From assembly GCA_033675265.1 (NCBI GenBank), contig JAUJYZ010001520.1:146501-210500 (forward strand): a stretch of DNA of 64,000 nt, read 5' to 3'. Position 1 is the stretch's first letter; each line of letters starts with the position of its first letter. The stretch comes from Actinostola sp. cb2023. Taxonomy: Eukaryota; Cnidaria; Anthozoa; Actiniaria; Actinostolidae. The notes beneath the pieces were generated by a model. The model had not been told where the DNA came from. It saw only the letters and a list, made by a program, of their open reading frames with translations, and searched no databases. Positions 35,621-45,302 of the stretch are shown one piece after another. Made by a program: the position numbers and the translations under genes.

Positions 35621-35675
35621 TTATTATCTATTCCAGGGTAAAGGAAAAATGAAAACCTACTGGTTGATCAGTTGA
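26881..35675 (+). CDS. soluble guanylate cyclase, beta-like subunit (9 exons)
   Basis: Predicted 633-residue subunit that would make cGMP from GTP in the cytosol, with a heme sensor domain. Proposed exons: 26881-27678, 29054-29334, 29670-29799, 30387-30533, 31645-31791, 32308-32467, 34288-34397, 34990-35079, 35637-35675; all GT-AG and in frame. H-NOX about 1-180: axial His108 in NLHEHM, YxSxR at 137-141. H-NOXA about 200-360 ([18 protein letters not shown]). Linker helix about 405-440 ([20 protein letters not shown]). Cyclase from about 453. The first metal Asp is Tyr463 (LFSYMDGF). Glu503, Asp507, Cys574, Asn581 and Arg585 are present. GDALYM has one residue more than the usual GDAYM. The start matches the family's MYG start, and a possible 5' UTR acceptor (TATATAG) lies just upstream. 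The length fits the family. Alpha/beta naming is inferred. Confidence 0.92.
28201..28524. mobile_element. MITE, family E copy 2 (in cyclase intron 1)
   Basis: Inverse copy of 5814-6133 with the same CAATAGAC.TTTTTACCGAT ends and interior inverted blocks. Confidence 0.8.
28540..28985. repeat. 19-bp minisatellite in cyclase intron 1
   Basis: About 13 units of GTGGTCGCTTAATAGAGGG with TGGC, TCTC and TATC variants. They follow AAGCGGCCACCCTCGGGA, which also starts the pogo-like MITE at 41143-41340, where the same 19-bp motif occurs singly. The array probably grew from such an element. It ends about 70 bp before exon 2. Confidence 0.9.
29365..29570. repeat. 8-bp minisatellite (ACTGACGG)n in cyclase intron 2
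   Basis: About 20 units of ACTGACGG with edge variants such as ACTGACTG and ACCGACCG. It occupies most of the short intron between exons 2 and 3. Confidence 0.92.
30740..30890. repeat. (TAA)n array in cyclase intron 4
   Basis: About 150 bp of TAA/AAT, directly abutting the foldback element at 30890. Confidence 0.93.
30890..31504. mobile_element. 615-bp foldback element, family H copy 1 (cyclase intron 4)
   Basis: The arms of about 250 bp start TTAAGGTACCAGGGGACCTT and end in the inverse. Both arms contain AGAATCTGCATTTATTCAGC and GACCGGCCTTGTTCAAAGAG in mirrored copies. The arm read inward-out contains TTGGACGAGTGGTTAGCGCG, which resembles a tRNA A box. Copy 2 is at 37671-38308. Confidence 0.85.
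31850..32228. repeat. hexamer array (TCTAGG)n in cyclase intron 5
   Basis: About 60 units of TCTAGG with scattered variants (TCTCGA, TATAGG, TCTATG at the end). Read in frame it gives an RS-dipeptide-like frame, which is an artefact of the period. It is flanked on the right by a copied piece of exon 5. Confidence 0.95.
32229..32268 (+). repeat. intronic copy of part of cyclase exon 5
   Basis: The stretch beginning CACTTTAATCAATAACCTGT and running through TTTGACCGACT repeats exon 5 at about 31730-31769 with a single change at its left edge. It sits 40 bp before exon 6, separated from its source by the hexamer array. Confidence 0.85.
32592..33478. mobile_element. Mutator-like non-autonomous element, copy 2 (cyclase intron 6)
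   Basis: 887 bp with CAATCTCGTCCCCAGAGCC termini. A perfect 10-bp target duplication TTTCTTATGG lies at 32582-32591 and 33479-33488. Same orientation as copy 3, opposite to copy 1. The intact duplication suggests a fairly recent insertion. Confidence 0.9.
33646..34320 (+). repeat. 52-bp tandem array made from the intron 6/exon 7 junction
   Basis: Twelve 52-bp units (starts 33646, 33698 ... 34218) plus a thirteenth at 34270 that runs into the real exon 7. Each unit holds 18 bp of intron end (TGATATCTCGTTTGATAG) and 34 bp of exon start and following sequence (GTATTCACACAGGTCCTG then TTGTAGCTGGTTTGGT). So the splice acceptor and the [12 protein letters not shown] codons are present 13 times. 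Units are almost identical, with a few changes such as GTTCG for GTTTG and GATTG for GGTTG. Confidence 0.95.
34411..34572. mobile_element. 162-bp hairpin MITE, family I copy 1 (cyclase intron 7)
   Basis: The arms share AGTTCAGTGCGCATGCGATT and TATCACCTTCTTTTGTTAAC in inverse. The second copy is at 42429-42602. Confidence 0.85.
34667..35005 (+). repeat. duplications of the intron 7/exon 8 junction
   Basis: The acceptor and exon start (ATTTTTCAGCCAATGAGAAT plus TCA) occur at about 34667, 34718, 34857 and finally at the true exon 8 (34981-35005). The last two intervals are roughly 125-140 bp and share TCCAGTGGTTCC and AATTGTTACAAATAATAATG. As at exon 7, an acceptor with coding start was copied upstream of itself. 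Confidence 0.88.
35160..35305. repeat. ACACGAA minisatellite, member 1 (cyclase intron 8)
   Basis: Repeats of about 11-12 bp (AAATTTACACGA) are followed by GGCCAAGAGCGTGCG. Related arrays with a similar flank occur at 45745-45985 and 50696-50945. Confidence 0.8.
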
Positions 35676-35679
35676 ACAT

Positions 35680-36015
35680 TGTACAAACCTGGTCCACGTT
35701 GTTTTCACCGACGATGAGCAACGAAATAAGCGCATTCAAGCACAAGAAGCTCAGTTGTGCCCGAGTGTGGGGGTGAGGGTTGGGGAGGGGTTAGGGTTGA
35801 CCGTCGGGAAACCAAGAAATATACCTTAAAAATACCGAACAGTAAAACATTCCCCACTCTGAAAAGTACCTCATGGTTTAAAATTACCCTAAACTAGCAT
35901 TCACTCGAACAACCCCTAAAAAGTACTTTGTAAGTACTAAAAAGGAGTTTGTGTTTATTCGTGCGGTGTTAGTTTTAAAATACTTATGCGCCGGCACAAA
36001 GTGAACATTCTTTGA
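35680..36015. other. region downstream of the cyclase stop
   Basis: No clear poly(A) signal was found close to the stop. Sequence appears unique, with a G/T-rich patch at 35765-35800. Confidence 0.4.
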
Positions 36016-36018
36016 GCA

Positions 36019-36292
36019 AATAATACTCCAGTTTCGAGTTGTTTACGCACCCACGTGACCGCTGTACTCCTTGACAAAAGATGCGTTTGCTCAGGCTTAG
36101 CCTCAATCCAGAGAATAACCCGTGCAATTAAAAATGGTTTCTATTATTGTTGAGAGTCAACACTTTTTCGCGTTCTCGTTGGTATTTGTGCATATAATTT
36201 ACACTGAATTGAGGCTAATCCTGAGCAAACGCGTCTCAGTGTCAAGGAGTACAGCGGTGTCTAAACAACTCGAAACTGGAGTATTGCTGAGT
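36019..36292. mobile_element. inverted-repeat MITE
   Basis: The arms share ATACTCCAGTTTCGAGTTGT, GTACTCCTTGACA and TGCTCAGG.TTAGCCTCAAT in mirrored copies. Interior non-coding. Confidence 0.75.
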
Positions 36293-36408
36293 GCTTTAGC
36301 AGATTACTGAATGGATTACTAGACTATAGCTTTTAGTGTCTACACCTCCTACTGTGTCTGCGGTGGAATCTCACACAAAGATGATTGATAGCGATTACTA
36401 CTTCAAAT

Positions 36409-36593
36409 CAATGAGGGTTTATCACGTAATTTCAAAACTTACAGGACAAAAAAATAATTATCATAGCTGGAAAGAGCTCGTTGAAATTAGTCAAAATGTG
36501 AAGTTTGGAAAAGATTAATTTCAACGAGCTCTTTCCAGCTATGATAATTATTTTTTGTCCTATGAGTTTTGAAATTACGTGATAAACCCTCAT
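36409..36593. repeat. 185-bp hairpin
   Basis: The arms of about 80 bp start CAATGAGGGTTTATCACGTA and include AGCTGGAAAGAGCTCGTTGA, with few mismatches. Confidence 0.85.
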
Positions 36594-36599
36594 TGACGA

Positions 36600-37135
36600 C
36601 TCTTAAAGTGCTACTTAGACGAAAATCGATCGAAGTTTAATTTAGCTGAAACTTCACTGAAATAATCTCAAAGAGCCATACAATTACTGGTTAATGTGTT
36701 TTCTCAAAATTCCTATGGGAAGTATTACATTTTTATGAATCTTTAGAAGTGTCAGTGAGGTCATCTACTCAACCCTAACAATCAACACCGTTTCGCTCCA
36801 TACATTTCTTTGTGTTTAGTTTCTTGAATTATTTTATTTCTATGAAGCTAAAAGTTTGGGTGAAGGAGTTTTCTTACATTATGTGTGCTTAGGATTGATT
36901 GTCTGACCAGTTGTCTTCAATGCCGAGCTGTTATCTGAACAAAACATTGAGATATTTTGACTAACAAAATACAAAGAAATGTATGGAGCTGAATGTTGGG
37001 TTGAGTAGATGACGTCACTGACACCTCTAAAGATTCATGAAAATATAGTACTTCCCTCTGGAATTATTCAATGAAGTTTCAGCTAAATTAAACTTCGATC
37101 GATTTTCGTCTAAGTAGCACTTTAAAGTGCTACTA
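36600..37135. mobile_element. 530-bp inverted-repeat MITE, family J copy 1
   Basis: The arms share AAGTGCTACTTAGACGAAAA, CGATCGAAGTTTAATTTAGC and CATACATTTCTTTGT. A partial related copy begins at 63795 and runs off the window end. Confidence 0.8.
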
Positions 37136-37139
37136 TGAC

Positions 37140-37598
37140 GAAATTCGTACCATTGCTAAATAAATTATTTATTCATAAAATAGTCTTTTAAGTTCCAAGA
37201 TAGCAGTTTTAGTTGTTTTTAAGTCGATATAAGAATAAAGAAGTGAAATATTGGACTCTCAAAACAGGCAAAAATACGTCCGCCATTACTAAATCGTGTT
37301 CCTGCGAACAATAAACTGTAACGTCAGTTTCTCAATGTGAACGCGTTACTGCACGGCTTGCTGCACTGTATTTATAGTTTAATTATGATTAAAGCATTTG
37401 AACAAGAAACAGTGTTTTGAATCGCCAAAAAATCGCAGTGTTGATGCGTGTAAATTAGCCATGCGACGAACTAGCGACGAACGATGTTGAGAAACTTCTA
37501 TTGTAGTTAGTTAACGTCGGAAGAGATAATTCAAGATTTCATTTGAGAGAGAAAGAGAAGAAATCGGAAATTGCTAGCAAGTCTAATTCAAGCCAAAG

Positions 37599-37636
<38 letters not shown>

Positions 37637-37670
37637 AGAAAATAGAAAGTATTGAATAGATAGATAGATT
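37140..37670. other. gene-free stretch with poly-A tract
   Basis: A run of about 30 A at 37600-37630 precedes the family H element; it may be a retroposon remnant. Confidence 0.4.
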
Positions 37671-38308
37671 TAAGGTACCAGGGGACCTTCGTGACCACTG
37701 TTCACTGAAAGCCGCGTAGCGCACTAACCACTCGTCCAACATGTATAAAAGTTTACATTTTCTTAAAGCTGAATAAATGCAGATTCTAAATATGCTGGAG
37801 ATTATTTCCTATTTTGTAAATATTTTTTGTTATTGCACATTTTAGAAAATTCGACCGGCCTTGTTCAAAGAGAATTTTGCACGCGGAAAATCCGATCTCC
37901 GATCTCCGATAAACGCTTTTGTTGAGGAGATATTTGCTGTCAAAGTTCATTAATGTGTTTTTAAGCGATTTACACATAAATCATCAAATAACTTTTAAAC
38001 GAGGCAAGGTATCAAAAATTGGAGACACTGTTTTTTAGAACAAAGTGAGCTCATTATAATGGCACTTTCCGTTTAGAAATCGATTGAATTCCCGCGTGCA
38101 AAATTCTCTTTGAACAAGGCCGGTCGAATTGTCTAAAATGTGCAATAATAAAAAATATTTACAAAATAGGAAATAATCTCCAGCATATTTAGAATCTGCA
38201 TTTATTCAGCTTTAAGAAAATGTATACTTTTATACATGTTGGACGAGTGGTTAGCGCGCTATGCGGCTTTCAGTGAACAGTGGTCACGAAGGTCCCCTGG
38301 TACCTTAA
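37671..38308. mobile_element. foldback element, family H copy 2
   Basis: 638 bp, same ends and arms as 30890-31504 including the tRNA-A-box-like stretch. The unique centre differs. Confidence 0.85.
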
Positions 38309-38309
38309 T

Positions 38310-39330
38310 TAAACATTACTATAATAATAATGAAAGTCAATCATAAAGATACATGCACTAGGTTATTTTATCCTGAATCAACAAGCGTGCACGGTAGCGC
38401 AGTAGTAGTAGTTAGTTGCAGTAGTTGTTATTTTTATGATTAATATTGGTATTATTTTATATCTGTGCCGATGGACAACCTTTGCAGATTAAAGATTTAG
38501 ATTTAGGCACTTTTTAGTGGGCCTAGGATCCAACTGTTCCCTCCCTCTTTGACTGCTAGGCTAATTGGTGTAATGCGCGATAGCGCGGATGAGGCCGAAA
38601 TCTTCATCCTATAAACGAAACATACGGTAACTCAGCATAATGTCTGGGTGTATGGGCCTTTTTTGGTAAGACAAATCGGCATTCCTTTGATTTTGCCGGA
38701 ACAGGAGCATCTTCTTCATAGAGCTGGGATTTTATGTTTTGTTTATTTGTCCAGCGATGACGGAGGTGAAATAGCAATTTGAGCGCATGCTAAGATCACA
38801 TAATTGATATTTAGAGACAATGATAGTAATAAATAAATAAATGAATATACATTTATATAGCGCATTATGAGTGATGCCCTATGCGCGGTAGATATAGGTC
38901 TTTAGTTTGCGCTTAAATTCAGCGATGGAAGGTATCTAATAATAATAATAATAACTTTATTATAGTCTCAAAACTTCTAGTTTGGCACAAGTGCCAAGAC
39001 TAATCGGGGAGACATAAACTCAAAGATAAAATGACTAAATCAACTATAGAAATATATATATAATATATGTGTTATATAAATAGTGGATACTATGTACATA
39101 AAAGCACTATATGAGATAAGAATAGATTAAAAATATATAGATCTGGATACATATATAATGGTCTATCTTATCTGGCGTAGTTTGAGGGGGAGTTTGTTCC
39201 ATAGTTCAGGTGTACATACGGAGAATGCTCTATTACCATAGGATTTCAGTTTAGTGGCGAGGGGATCAAGTCGGAGGGTGTCTGTAGATGATCGGAGCAG
39301 TCTGTTAGGACGATGAATATTCAGAAGGTG
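38310..39330. mobile_element. retroposon tail region
   Basis: At 38938-39020 a TAA run is followed by the inverse of the tail at 9200-9302 (ACTAATCGGGGAGAC). At 38835-38875 there is AATATACATTTATATAGCGC, a tail-like motif. No open reverse transcriptase frame. Confidence 0.45.
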
Positions 39331-39332
39331 TT

Positions 39333-39565
39333 GGGGCCCGTTTCTCGAAAGATCAGATAACTTTTCGGGCCGGAAAAGACATCCCAGAAATCTGAGACAC
39401 TTACTCTACAAAGCTGTTCTTTTGACATGTTTTTAATATATGAACAAACTTTCCCTTCATGCAAAGTTTCATGCCTGTAAACTACTTTGTTTCGAAGATA
39501 GAGATTTTTAAAGAAACCCTTTTCAGGCCCGATAAGCTTTCGGGGCTTTCGAGAAACGGGCCCCA
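39333..39565. mobile_element. 230-bp MITE with GGGGCCCGTTTCTCGAAAG ends
   Basis: Terminal GGGGCCCGTTTCTCGAAAG and its inverse, then internal inverted segments (AAAAG.CATC, TTTTCAGGCC). No coding capacity. Confidence 0.8.
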
Positions 39566-39929
39566 GGACTACATACGGTTGAGTTATAACAGCGGGAAAC
39601 AACCAACAAATTTATATGAGCTACAGAAAAATGAAGACGGTAGCAACCATGGATAATGCGAACGTAGTAATGATAATCTCGGATTCAAGACAAAAAAGAA
39701 CAAATAATAAAATAAGAATGAATATAACCATGTCATGAACAATACAAGAAAACAGAAGTTAAAAACATCAGAAGAATAAAAACATAACAGAGGGAGTTTA
39801 ATTAAAGTCACTACATGAACTCTCCCTGCAAAGCTAAACGTCTTTCCTCTATAAATAAGGTTTATTGTATTGCATTGTATACATGTATTGCAAAACTAGC
39901 AAACAAGCCAGAATGAATAACACTAGAAC

Positions 39930-40290
39930 GGAAAAAGAAAAGAGAAAAGAGAAAAGAAAAAAGAGAAAAGAAAAAAGAGAAAAGAAAAAAGAAAAAAGAA
40001 AAAAGAGAAAAGAAAAAAGAGAAAAGAAAAAAGAGAAAAGAAAAAAGAGAAAAGAAAAAAGAGAAAAGAAAAAAAAAAGAAAAAGGGGAGAGGAGAGGAG
40101 AGGAGAGGAGAGGAGAGGAGAGGAGAGGAGAGGAGAGGAGAGGAGAGGAGAGGAGAGGAGAGGAGAGGAGAGGAGAGGAGAGGAGAGGAGAGGAGAGGAG
40201 AGGAGAGGAGAGGAGAGGAGAGGAGGAGAGGAGAGAGAGGAGAGAGAGAGAGGAGAAGAGAGGAGAGGAGAGGAGAGGAGAGGAAGAAAC
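39930..40290. repeat. purine array (AAAGAGA)n then (GGAGA)n
   Basis: An A/G-only strand of about 360 bp in two blocks; could form triplex DNA. The Lys/Glu/Arg frames across it are not genes. Confidence 0.95.
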
Positions 40291-40299
40291 TTAATCCAT

Positions 40300-41140
40300 A
40301 TATGTAGAGTCCGAAGTGAGAAACCTGGCTTCATATTAAAGTTAGTTATTTTAGTTTGATACAGTGAAAAGAATCAGATCTGAAGAAAACCGTTTCAATT
40401 TGCGAAAACTAATATCCACAGCCCCCACTATCCATTCTTTGCTATAGGCAACACCACCCATAACCCATATGATTCCTGTTTTCTATTGTTTCAATCGGAA
40501 GCGCAAAAGGAGGCGAAATTAAATATATATTAATAACCTTTTCTGTATTAGGAATTGCAGGAATTGCGACGATAGATGAAATGGTTTTGGTCTACTCTAA
40601 CAAAAACAATTTAATTAATTATGGGGATCCATCTTTATTGGTGTTTATTTTGAAGTTTTTGGCATTAATTATTCCTTGTGTGCGAATGCAAGGTCAATCT
40701 TTCATATCTCAAGTGTTTGCAGAGTAGTTTCCAACTCGATTACTCTAGTAATGACTTTCTAGAAATTCAGTTCGTCTTTCAGACGACACAACGTACTTAG
40801 AAACGCCAAAGGGAAGGAAAGGCGGCTCTTGGAAATTTAGCTGCTAAAAGGTTGAAATGAGCGATTACTAAAGTGGTCTATTAATCATAATTTGAAGGCT
40901 TGGAAAAGGATTCTGTGAGTTTTGATCAGGATTACGAATAGGAGAGAAGCAGTAAGTAAGTTTATCTCTTCAAACTAAGATCCTTTTCCGAGTACCGACG
41001 GAGGGTCTTCTGACGTCATAAATGCACCCTTCCAAATGGGCCCACACTGCCAGATCGGTATTCAAAAAATCTTATCATATACGGTCATTCTCAAAATATT
41101 TTCATTTTCAAACTGAAATCTGTCACGTCATTTATTAATG
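40300..41140. other. gene-free stretch
   Basis: No exon or ordered repeat recognised. Confidence 0.4.
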
Positions 41141-41142
41141 CA

Positions 41143-41340
41143 GTGGAACCTCTATAACCTCTATATAACGGCCACCCTCGGGACTTTGCAAAGTGGTCGT
41201 TATATAGAGGTGGTCGCTTAATAGAGGTCTAATTTACAGAGCTTGTAATGACTGACAAAAAAAATCGGGACCTTGGAAAGTGGTCGCTGAATAGAGGGTG
41301 ACCGCTTAATAGAGCAGTCCGTTATATAGAGGTTCCACTA
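41143..41340. mobile_element. pogo-like MITE
   Basis: The ends CAGTGGAACCTCTATA and inverse resemble pogo/Tigger termini. It contains GTGGTCGCTTAATAGAGG, the seed of the minisatellite at 28540. Ends in TA at the right; the left flank does not show a clear TA duplication. Confidence 0.65.
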
Positions 41341-41860
41341 TACCTCTTATATTTTTTACGAATAATATACCAAATTAAGAGCAAGTCTCATCCACAATCG
41401 GTTGTTTTTCTTTGAATCTGAGATTATGTTTCTAGCAACATGTTAGTATAGAATATCTAAGCATGAATAAAGCACAAATTAGTTGGCAAGGTGTAATCAT
41501 ATACTCTGCTAAATTGTTCAGAAATGGTAGAATTACTAATAATTAGCCTTCTTGCCGATCGACCGCGTCTTTAAACCACGTGACAGGGCCTTTTCGCGGC
41601 CATGCCGGTGCCCTCAGACTATATGGCGAGCTACACGAATGCTTTGAAGAACAACTTGAATTTTTTTTTGTATTTTTAATAAGGCTCTTTGGTTTCAAAA
41701 GGTGGTCAAGACACCAGACAGACTTGTGATATTTTAAAGAAGAGTTGGATTTTTTTTTAATTAATTACCTAGACATATCTTTCACTTCACACTTCTGTCA
41801 TTGTCAGTAGCAAGGTGACTTCCAAGTGAAGCTGAATGACTTACTAAATGGATTACTATA

Positions 41861-42024
41861 ATACACCTAATTTCAAAAACGTTGTCCAAATAGCCAAATA
41901 CGAATTCATTCAAAAAGACAAAAGAAACAGTTCCGAGCTTGAGTGCACTTCTTTTGTCTTTTAATGAAATCCTATTTGGCTTTTTTGATTATTATTGGAC
42001 AACGTTTTTGAAATTAGGTGTATA
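41861..42024. mobile_element. TA-flanked MITE
   Basis: Terminal TATACACCTAATTTCAAAAA and GTTGTCCAA with their inverse at the right; a hairpin around AAAAGACAAAAGAA in the middle. Confidence 0.75.
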
Positions 42025-42184
42025 ATATAATATAATATTGCTTATATTATACTATTCATATTTATTTTAAATATCATTAGTTAATTGTTATTGAACAGTC
42101 CAAGTAACAATCCAAGCGATTATTTCAAATTTTGTAAATAAGGATTTTTTAACTATTTTTTATTTCTTATTTGTAATTGTTTTT

Positions 42185-42337
<153 letters not shown>

Positions 42338-42428
42338 GATAGGGTGCGCATTAAGTAAATTACTATTATATTATATTATCAGATTGTGTAAAGTGAGGGT
42401 TTAAAAAAAATCGATGATGACAATACAA

Positions 42429-42602
42429 TAAGCCAGTTCAGAGTTTAAGAATAAGGTTCAGTGCGCGTGCGATTTTATCCCGATTATATCACCTTCTTTT
42501 GTCAACGTTTGTGTTATTTTTTAACAAAAGAAGGTGATATAATCGGGCTAAAATCGCATGCGCACTGAACCTTATTCTTAAACTCTGAACTGGCTTATTG
42601 AG
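42429..42602. mobile_element. hairpin MITE, family I copy 2
   Basis: Near-identical to 34411-34572; arms extend to CAATAAGCCAGTTCAGAGTT and its inverse. Confidence 0.85.
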
Positions 42603-42885
42603 CAGCTGGCATTCGAAAACAATAAACAGCTCTAAGCAATTAGTGACTAGTGGCACGACACATCGTCCCGTGTGAGACATATAGTCGTATGAGTGAGAAA
42701 ACTACGACACGGATTGATACAGTCACGATACCTCGGAATCGAAGACATATCTATTCAACCAATCACAGCGCGCAATATCAATGCTCAACCAATCAGAATG
42801 CTTGGTCACCGCACTCATACGAAAACAACTCTATATCCTGCATTCCGTCAAGGATGATTGAAGGTTACTTTACTTTGCTTTTAGC

Positions 42886-43170
42886 GAACGAATGAATGAA
42901 TGAATGAATGCATGAACTGATGAATGAATGAATGAATGAATGAATGAATGAATGAATGAATGAATGAATGAATGAATGAATGAATGAATGAATGAATGAA
43001 TGAATGAATGAATGAACTGATGAACGAATGAATGAATGAATGAATGAACTGATGAACGAATGAATGAATGAATGAATGAATGAACGAATGAATGAATGAA
43101 TGAATGAATGAATGAATGAATGAATGAATGAATGAATGCATGAACTGATGAACGAATGAATGAATGAATG
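42886..43170. repeat. (GAAT)n array upstream of the GPCR
   Basis: About 285 bp of GAAT with GAAC and GCAT variants. Ends about 350 bp before the GPCR promoter. Confidence 0.95.
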
Positions 43171-43521
43171 CATGCATGAAACCAAACTCACACACATCGT
43201 AACCAACGTGTACATCTATTACAAAACAGGAAACTGATTCTGCCCCCCGCGCGAAGTCCTACAACACGTACCATTCGAAAACCTGCATCCATTACATTTA
43301 ATCTCTCTTGAACGACGCCATTGCTATCACATACGCTCTAAATCTTAAAATAGGGAAATATTATTGCGCTACTATCACGTTTGAGCCTAGAAAGGCTATA
43401 GAATCATCCCACAGGTGTTTTAATTGTTGGAATGACAATAGGAGTCACTTGTTCCGCTGAGTATTACATTCAATCATTCACGTGTTAAGATCAATTAGCG
43501 CGTGCAATGGGATCTCGCGAG

Positions 43522-43560
43522 TATAAATACGACAACATGTTGGTTTGTGCTTTCAGTGTG
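43522..43560 (+). promoter_or_regulatory. TATA box plus initiator for the GPCR gene
   Basis: TATAAATA at 43522-43529 and an initiator-like TTCAGTG with the expected start A at 43555, 33 bp after the TATA start. This would give a 5' UTR of about 25 nt before the ATG at 43580. The spacing fits the usual metazoan layout. Confidence 0.65.
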
Positions 43561-43579
43561 TGACTGAACTCGACGAGCC

Positions 43580-44764
43580 ATGATATTACTGCTAAACAAC
43601 CAAACCAACCAAACAATCAACGCAAGTGTTTTGGATAATGGAGGTGTGGAGAAATCCCAAGACTTGGAGACGTTTAAAATGGTTTTCGTATCTCTTGTAG
43701 CATTCCTCGGTGTCGTTGGAAATATCGCCGTATGCGTTGTAATTACACGGAACAAGAAGACCAAATCTTCCACAGAGCTGTTGATCCGAAATCTCGCAGT
43801 CGCCGATCTTGGAGTTTTGTTGGTCGTCTTCCCTCTTACCATTATGAGGAAAACATTGCCATTCAGTTGGCCCCTGGGAAAGGATTTCTGTTTGTACGTT
43901 TTCCCAATAAGCGAATTGTTTTATGGCGTCTCTGTGTGGAACATCGTTGTGATCGCTGTGGAGAGGTATCGCCATCTCGCATGCCCGATTCAAAGGGATC
44001 GCCGCAAAGTCAAAAGGTGCGTAAAACGCTTGATTGTCACCTTGTGGATCGGGTGTTTCCTGATCTTTGTCGCTCCGTTGTTTTATTGGATGGAATACAC
44101 CGTGGTACCCGGGAAAACCGTCTGTTACCTCGCACTGCCAACGGACCTAATGACGACTTACGTTATCTTTCTCCTGATAATATGGTACTGCGTACCAGTG
44201 ATAATAATCGTGTTGACCTACATTGCCATCTCGAGGGAGATCAATCGCAGCAATGTGTTTCTAAAGAGCATGAGTATTTCGTCACCGAGACCTCTGCCCC
44301 ACAAGGCTGAGCCAAGGAAGAATCGTTATTCACTGATGCAGCAACGACGACTTCAACAGAATCGACGGGTGAAGAAGATCCTCACGCCAGTCGTCGTCGC
44401 GTTCGTCGTAACGATGCTGCCTGTGAACGCGTTTCGCCTTATAATTGTCTACCACCAACACATAATCCACAATAAACTCTACCCTTTAATGATCTACATC
44501 AACTTGTTGTGTGTTATTCTAAATAGCGCAATCAACCCACTGATTTACTCCTTCGTCAGCCCGGGTTTCAGGGCAGGAGTTCGCGCCTTTGTGAAGAACA
44601 GATCAATAAGGGTCTCTATTGTGGCTGAGTCTGCCCTCCGCGCCGTCGGCAAGAGAATGACATTTACAATTAGACAACGCAGGATGTATTCATTCAATTC
44701 TAAAAGTATTGTGGAAATGAGGTCAATGCGTTCAGCTCAGACGCCCGTGGCCTCTATGAACTAA
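43580..44764 (+). CDS. class A (rhodopsin-like) GPCR, single exon
   Basis: A 394-residue seven-transmembrane receptor of the plasma membrane. Landmarks: three N-glycosylation sites at the N-terminus (Asn7, Asn10, Asn14) and no signal peptide; TM1 with GN at 47-48; TM2 NLAVAD with Asp76; Trp97 in the first outer loop; Cys104 at the top of TM3, with a partner Cys in loop 2 (KTVCYLAL); ERY at 128-130; Pro in TM6 (VTMLPVN) but the usual CWxP is TMLP; TM7 NSAINPLIY. A basic third loop and a Ser/Arg-rich tail of about 65 residues follow. The missing Trp in TM6 is unusual for peptide receptors. The ligand cannot be assigned. The ATG is the first after the predicted transcription start and the gene has no intron. 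Confidence 0.9.
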   Translation: MILLLNNQTNQTINASVLDNGGVEKSQDLETFKMVFVSLVAFLGVVGNIAVCVVITRNKKTKSSTELLIRNLAVADLGVLLVVFPLTIMRKTLPFSWPLGKDFCLYVFPISELFYGVSVWNIVVIAVERYRHLACPIQRDRRKVKRCVKRLIVTLWIGCFLIFVAPLFYWMEYTVVPGKTVCYLALPTDLMTTYVIFLLIIWYCVPVIIIVLTYIAISREINRSNVFLKSMSISSPRPLPHKAEPRKNRYSLMQQRRLQQNRRVKKILTPVVVAFVVTMLPVNAFRLIIVYHQHIIHNKLYPLMIYINLLCVILNSAINPLIYSFVSPGFRAGVRAFVKNRSIRVSIVAESALRAVGKRMTFTIRQRRMYSFNSKSIVEMRSMRSAQTPVASMN

Positions 44765-44821
44765 CACTGCATACAAGGCATCCACGGCTCCAATATGTCA
44801 TCGCTTCTCATACTCGAACAA

Positions 44822-45244
44822 AAACGGTCCTTAATGATGGGATGAGGAGAGAAAACATGAGAAAGGAAACATGAAGGAACTAAATGCATTACACAATGTC
44901 GCACAGTGAACACAGTGTTGTGCTCTCTTTCAAATCCATTTCTTCAAATAATAAACAGACAGAAACGGTCCTTAATGATGGGACGAGGAGAGAAAACATG
45001 AGAAAGGAAACATGAAGGAACTAAATGCATTACACAATGTCGCACAGTGAACACAGTGTTGTGCTCTCTTTCAAATCCATTTCTTCAAATAATAAACAGA
45101 CAGAAACGGTCCTTAATGATGGGACGAGGAGAGAAAACATGAGAAAGGAAACATGAAGGAACTAAATGCATTACACAATGTCGCACAGTGAACACAGTGT
45201 TGTGCTCTCTTTCAAATCCATTTCTTCAAATAATAAACAGACAG
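44822..45244 (+). repeat. 141-bp triplication with three poly(A) signals (GPCR 3' region)
   Basis: Three copies (starts 44822, 44963, 45104) of a 141-bp unit, nearly identical. Each unit ends with AATAAA (44950-44955, 45091-45096, 45232-45237), about 190, 330 and 470 bp after the stop codon. The unit lies 58 bp past the stop, so 3' UTR length could vary with the signal used. Confidence 0.92.
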
Positions 45245-45302
45245 TGAACGCGACAGACGTATACATATATATATGTAGAATAAAGGTAAAACCAAGACAC
45301 CA

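Noticed and set aside
39849..40359. Lys/Glu/Arg-rich and Leu/Ser-rich frames on both strands
   Set aside because: Both are translations of a purine/pyrimidine microsatellite.
43592..44310. alternative frames overlapping the GPCR
   Set aside because: No domain; the plus-frame seven-helix receptor accounts for the sequence.
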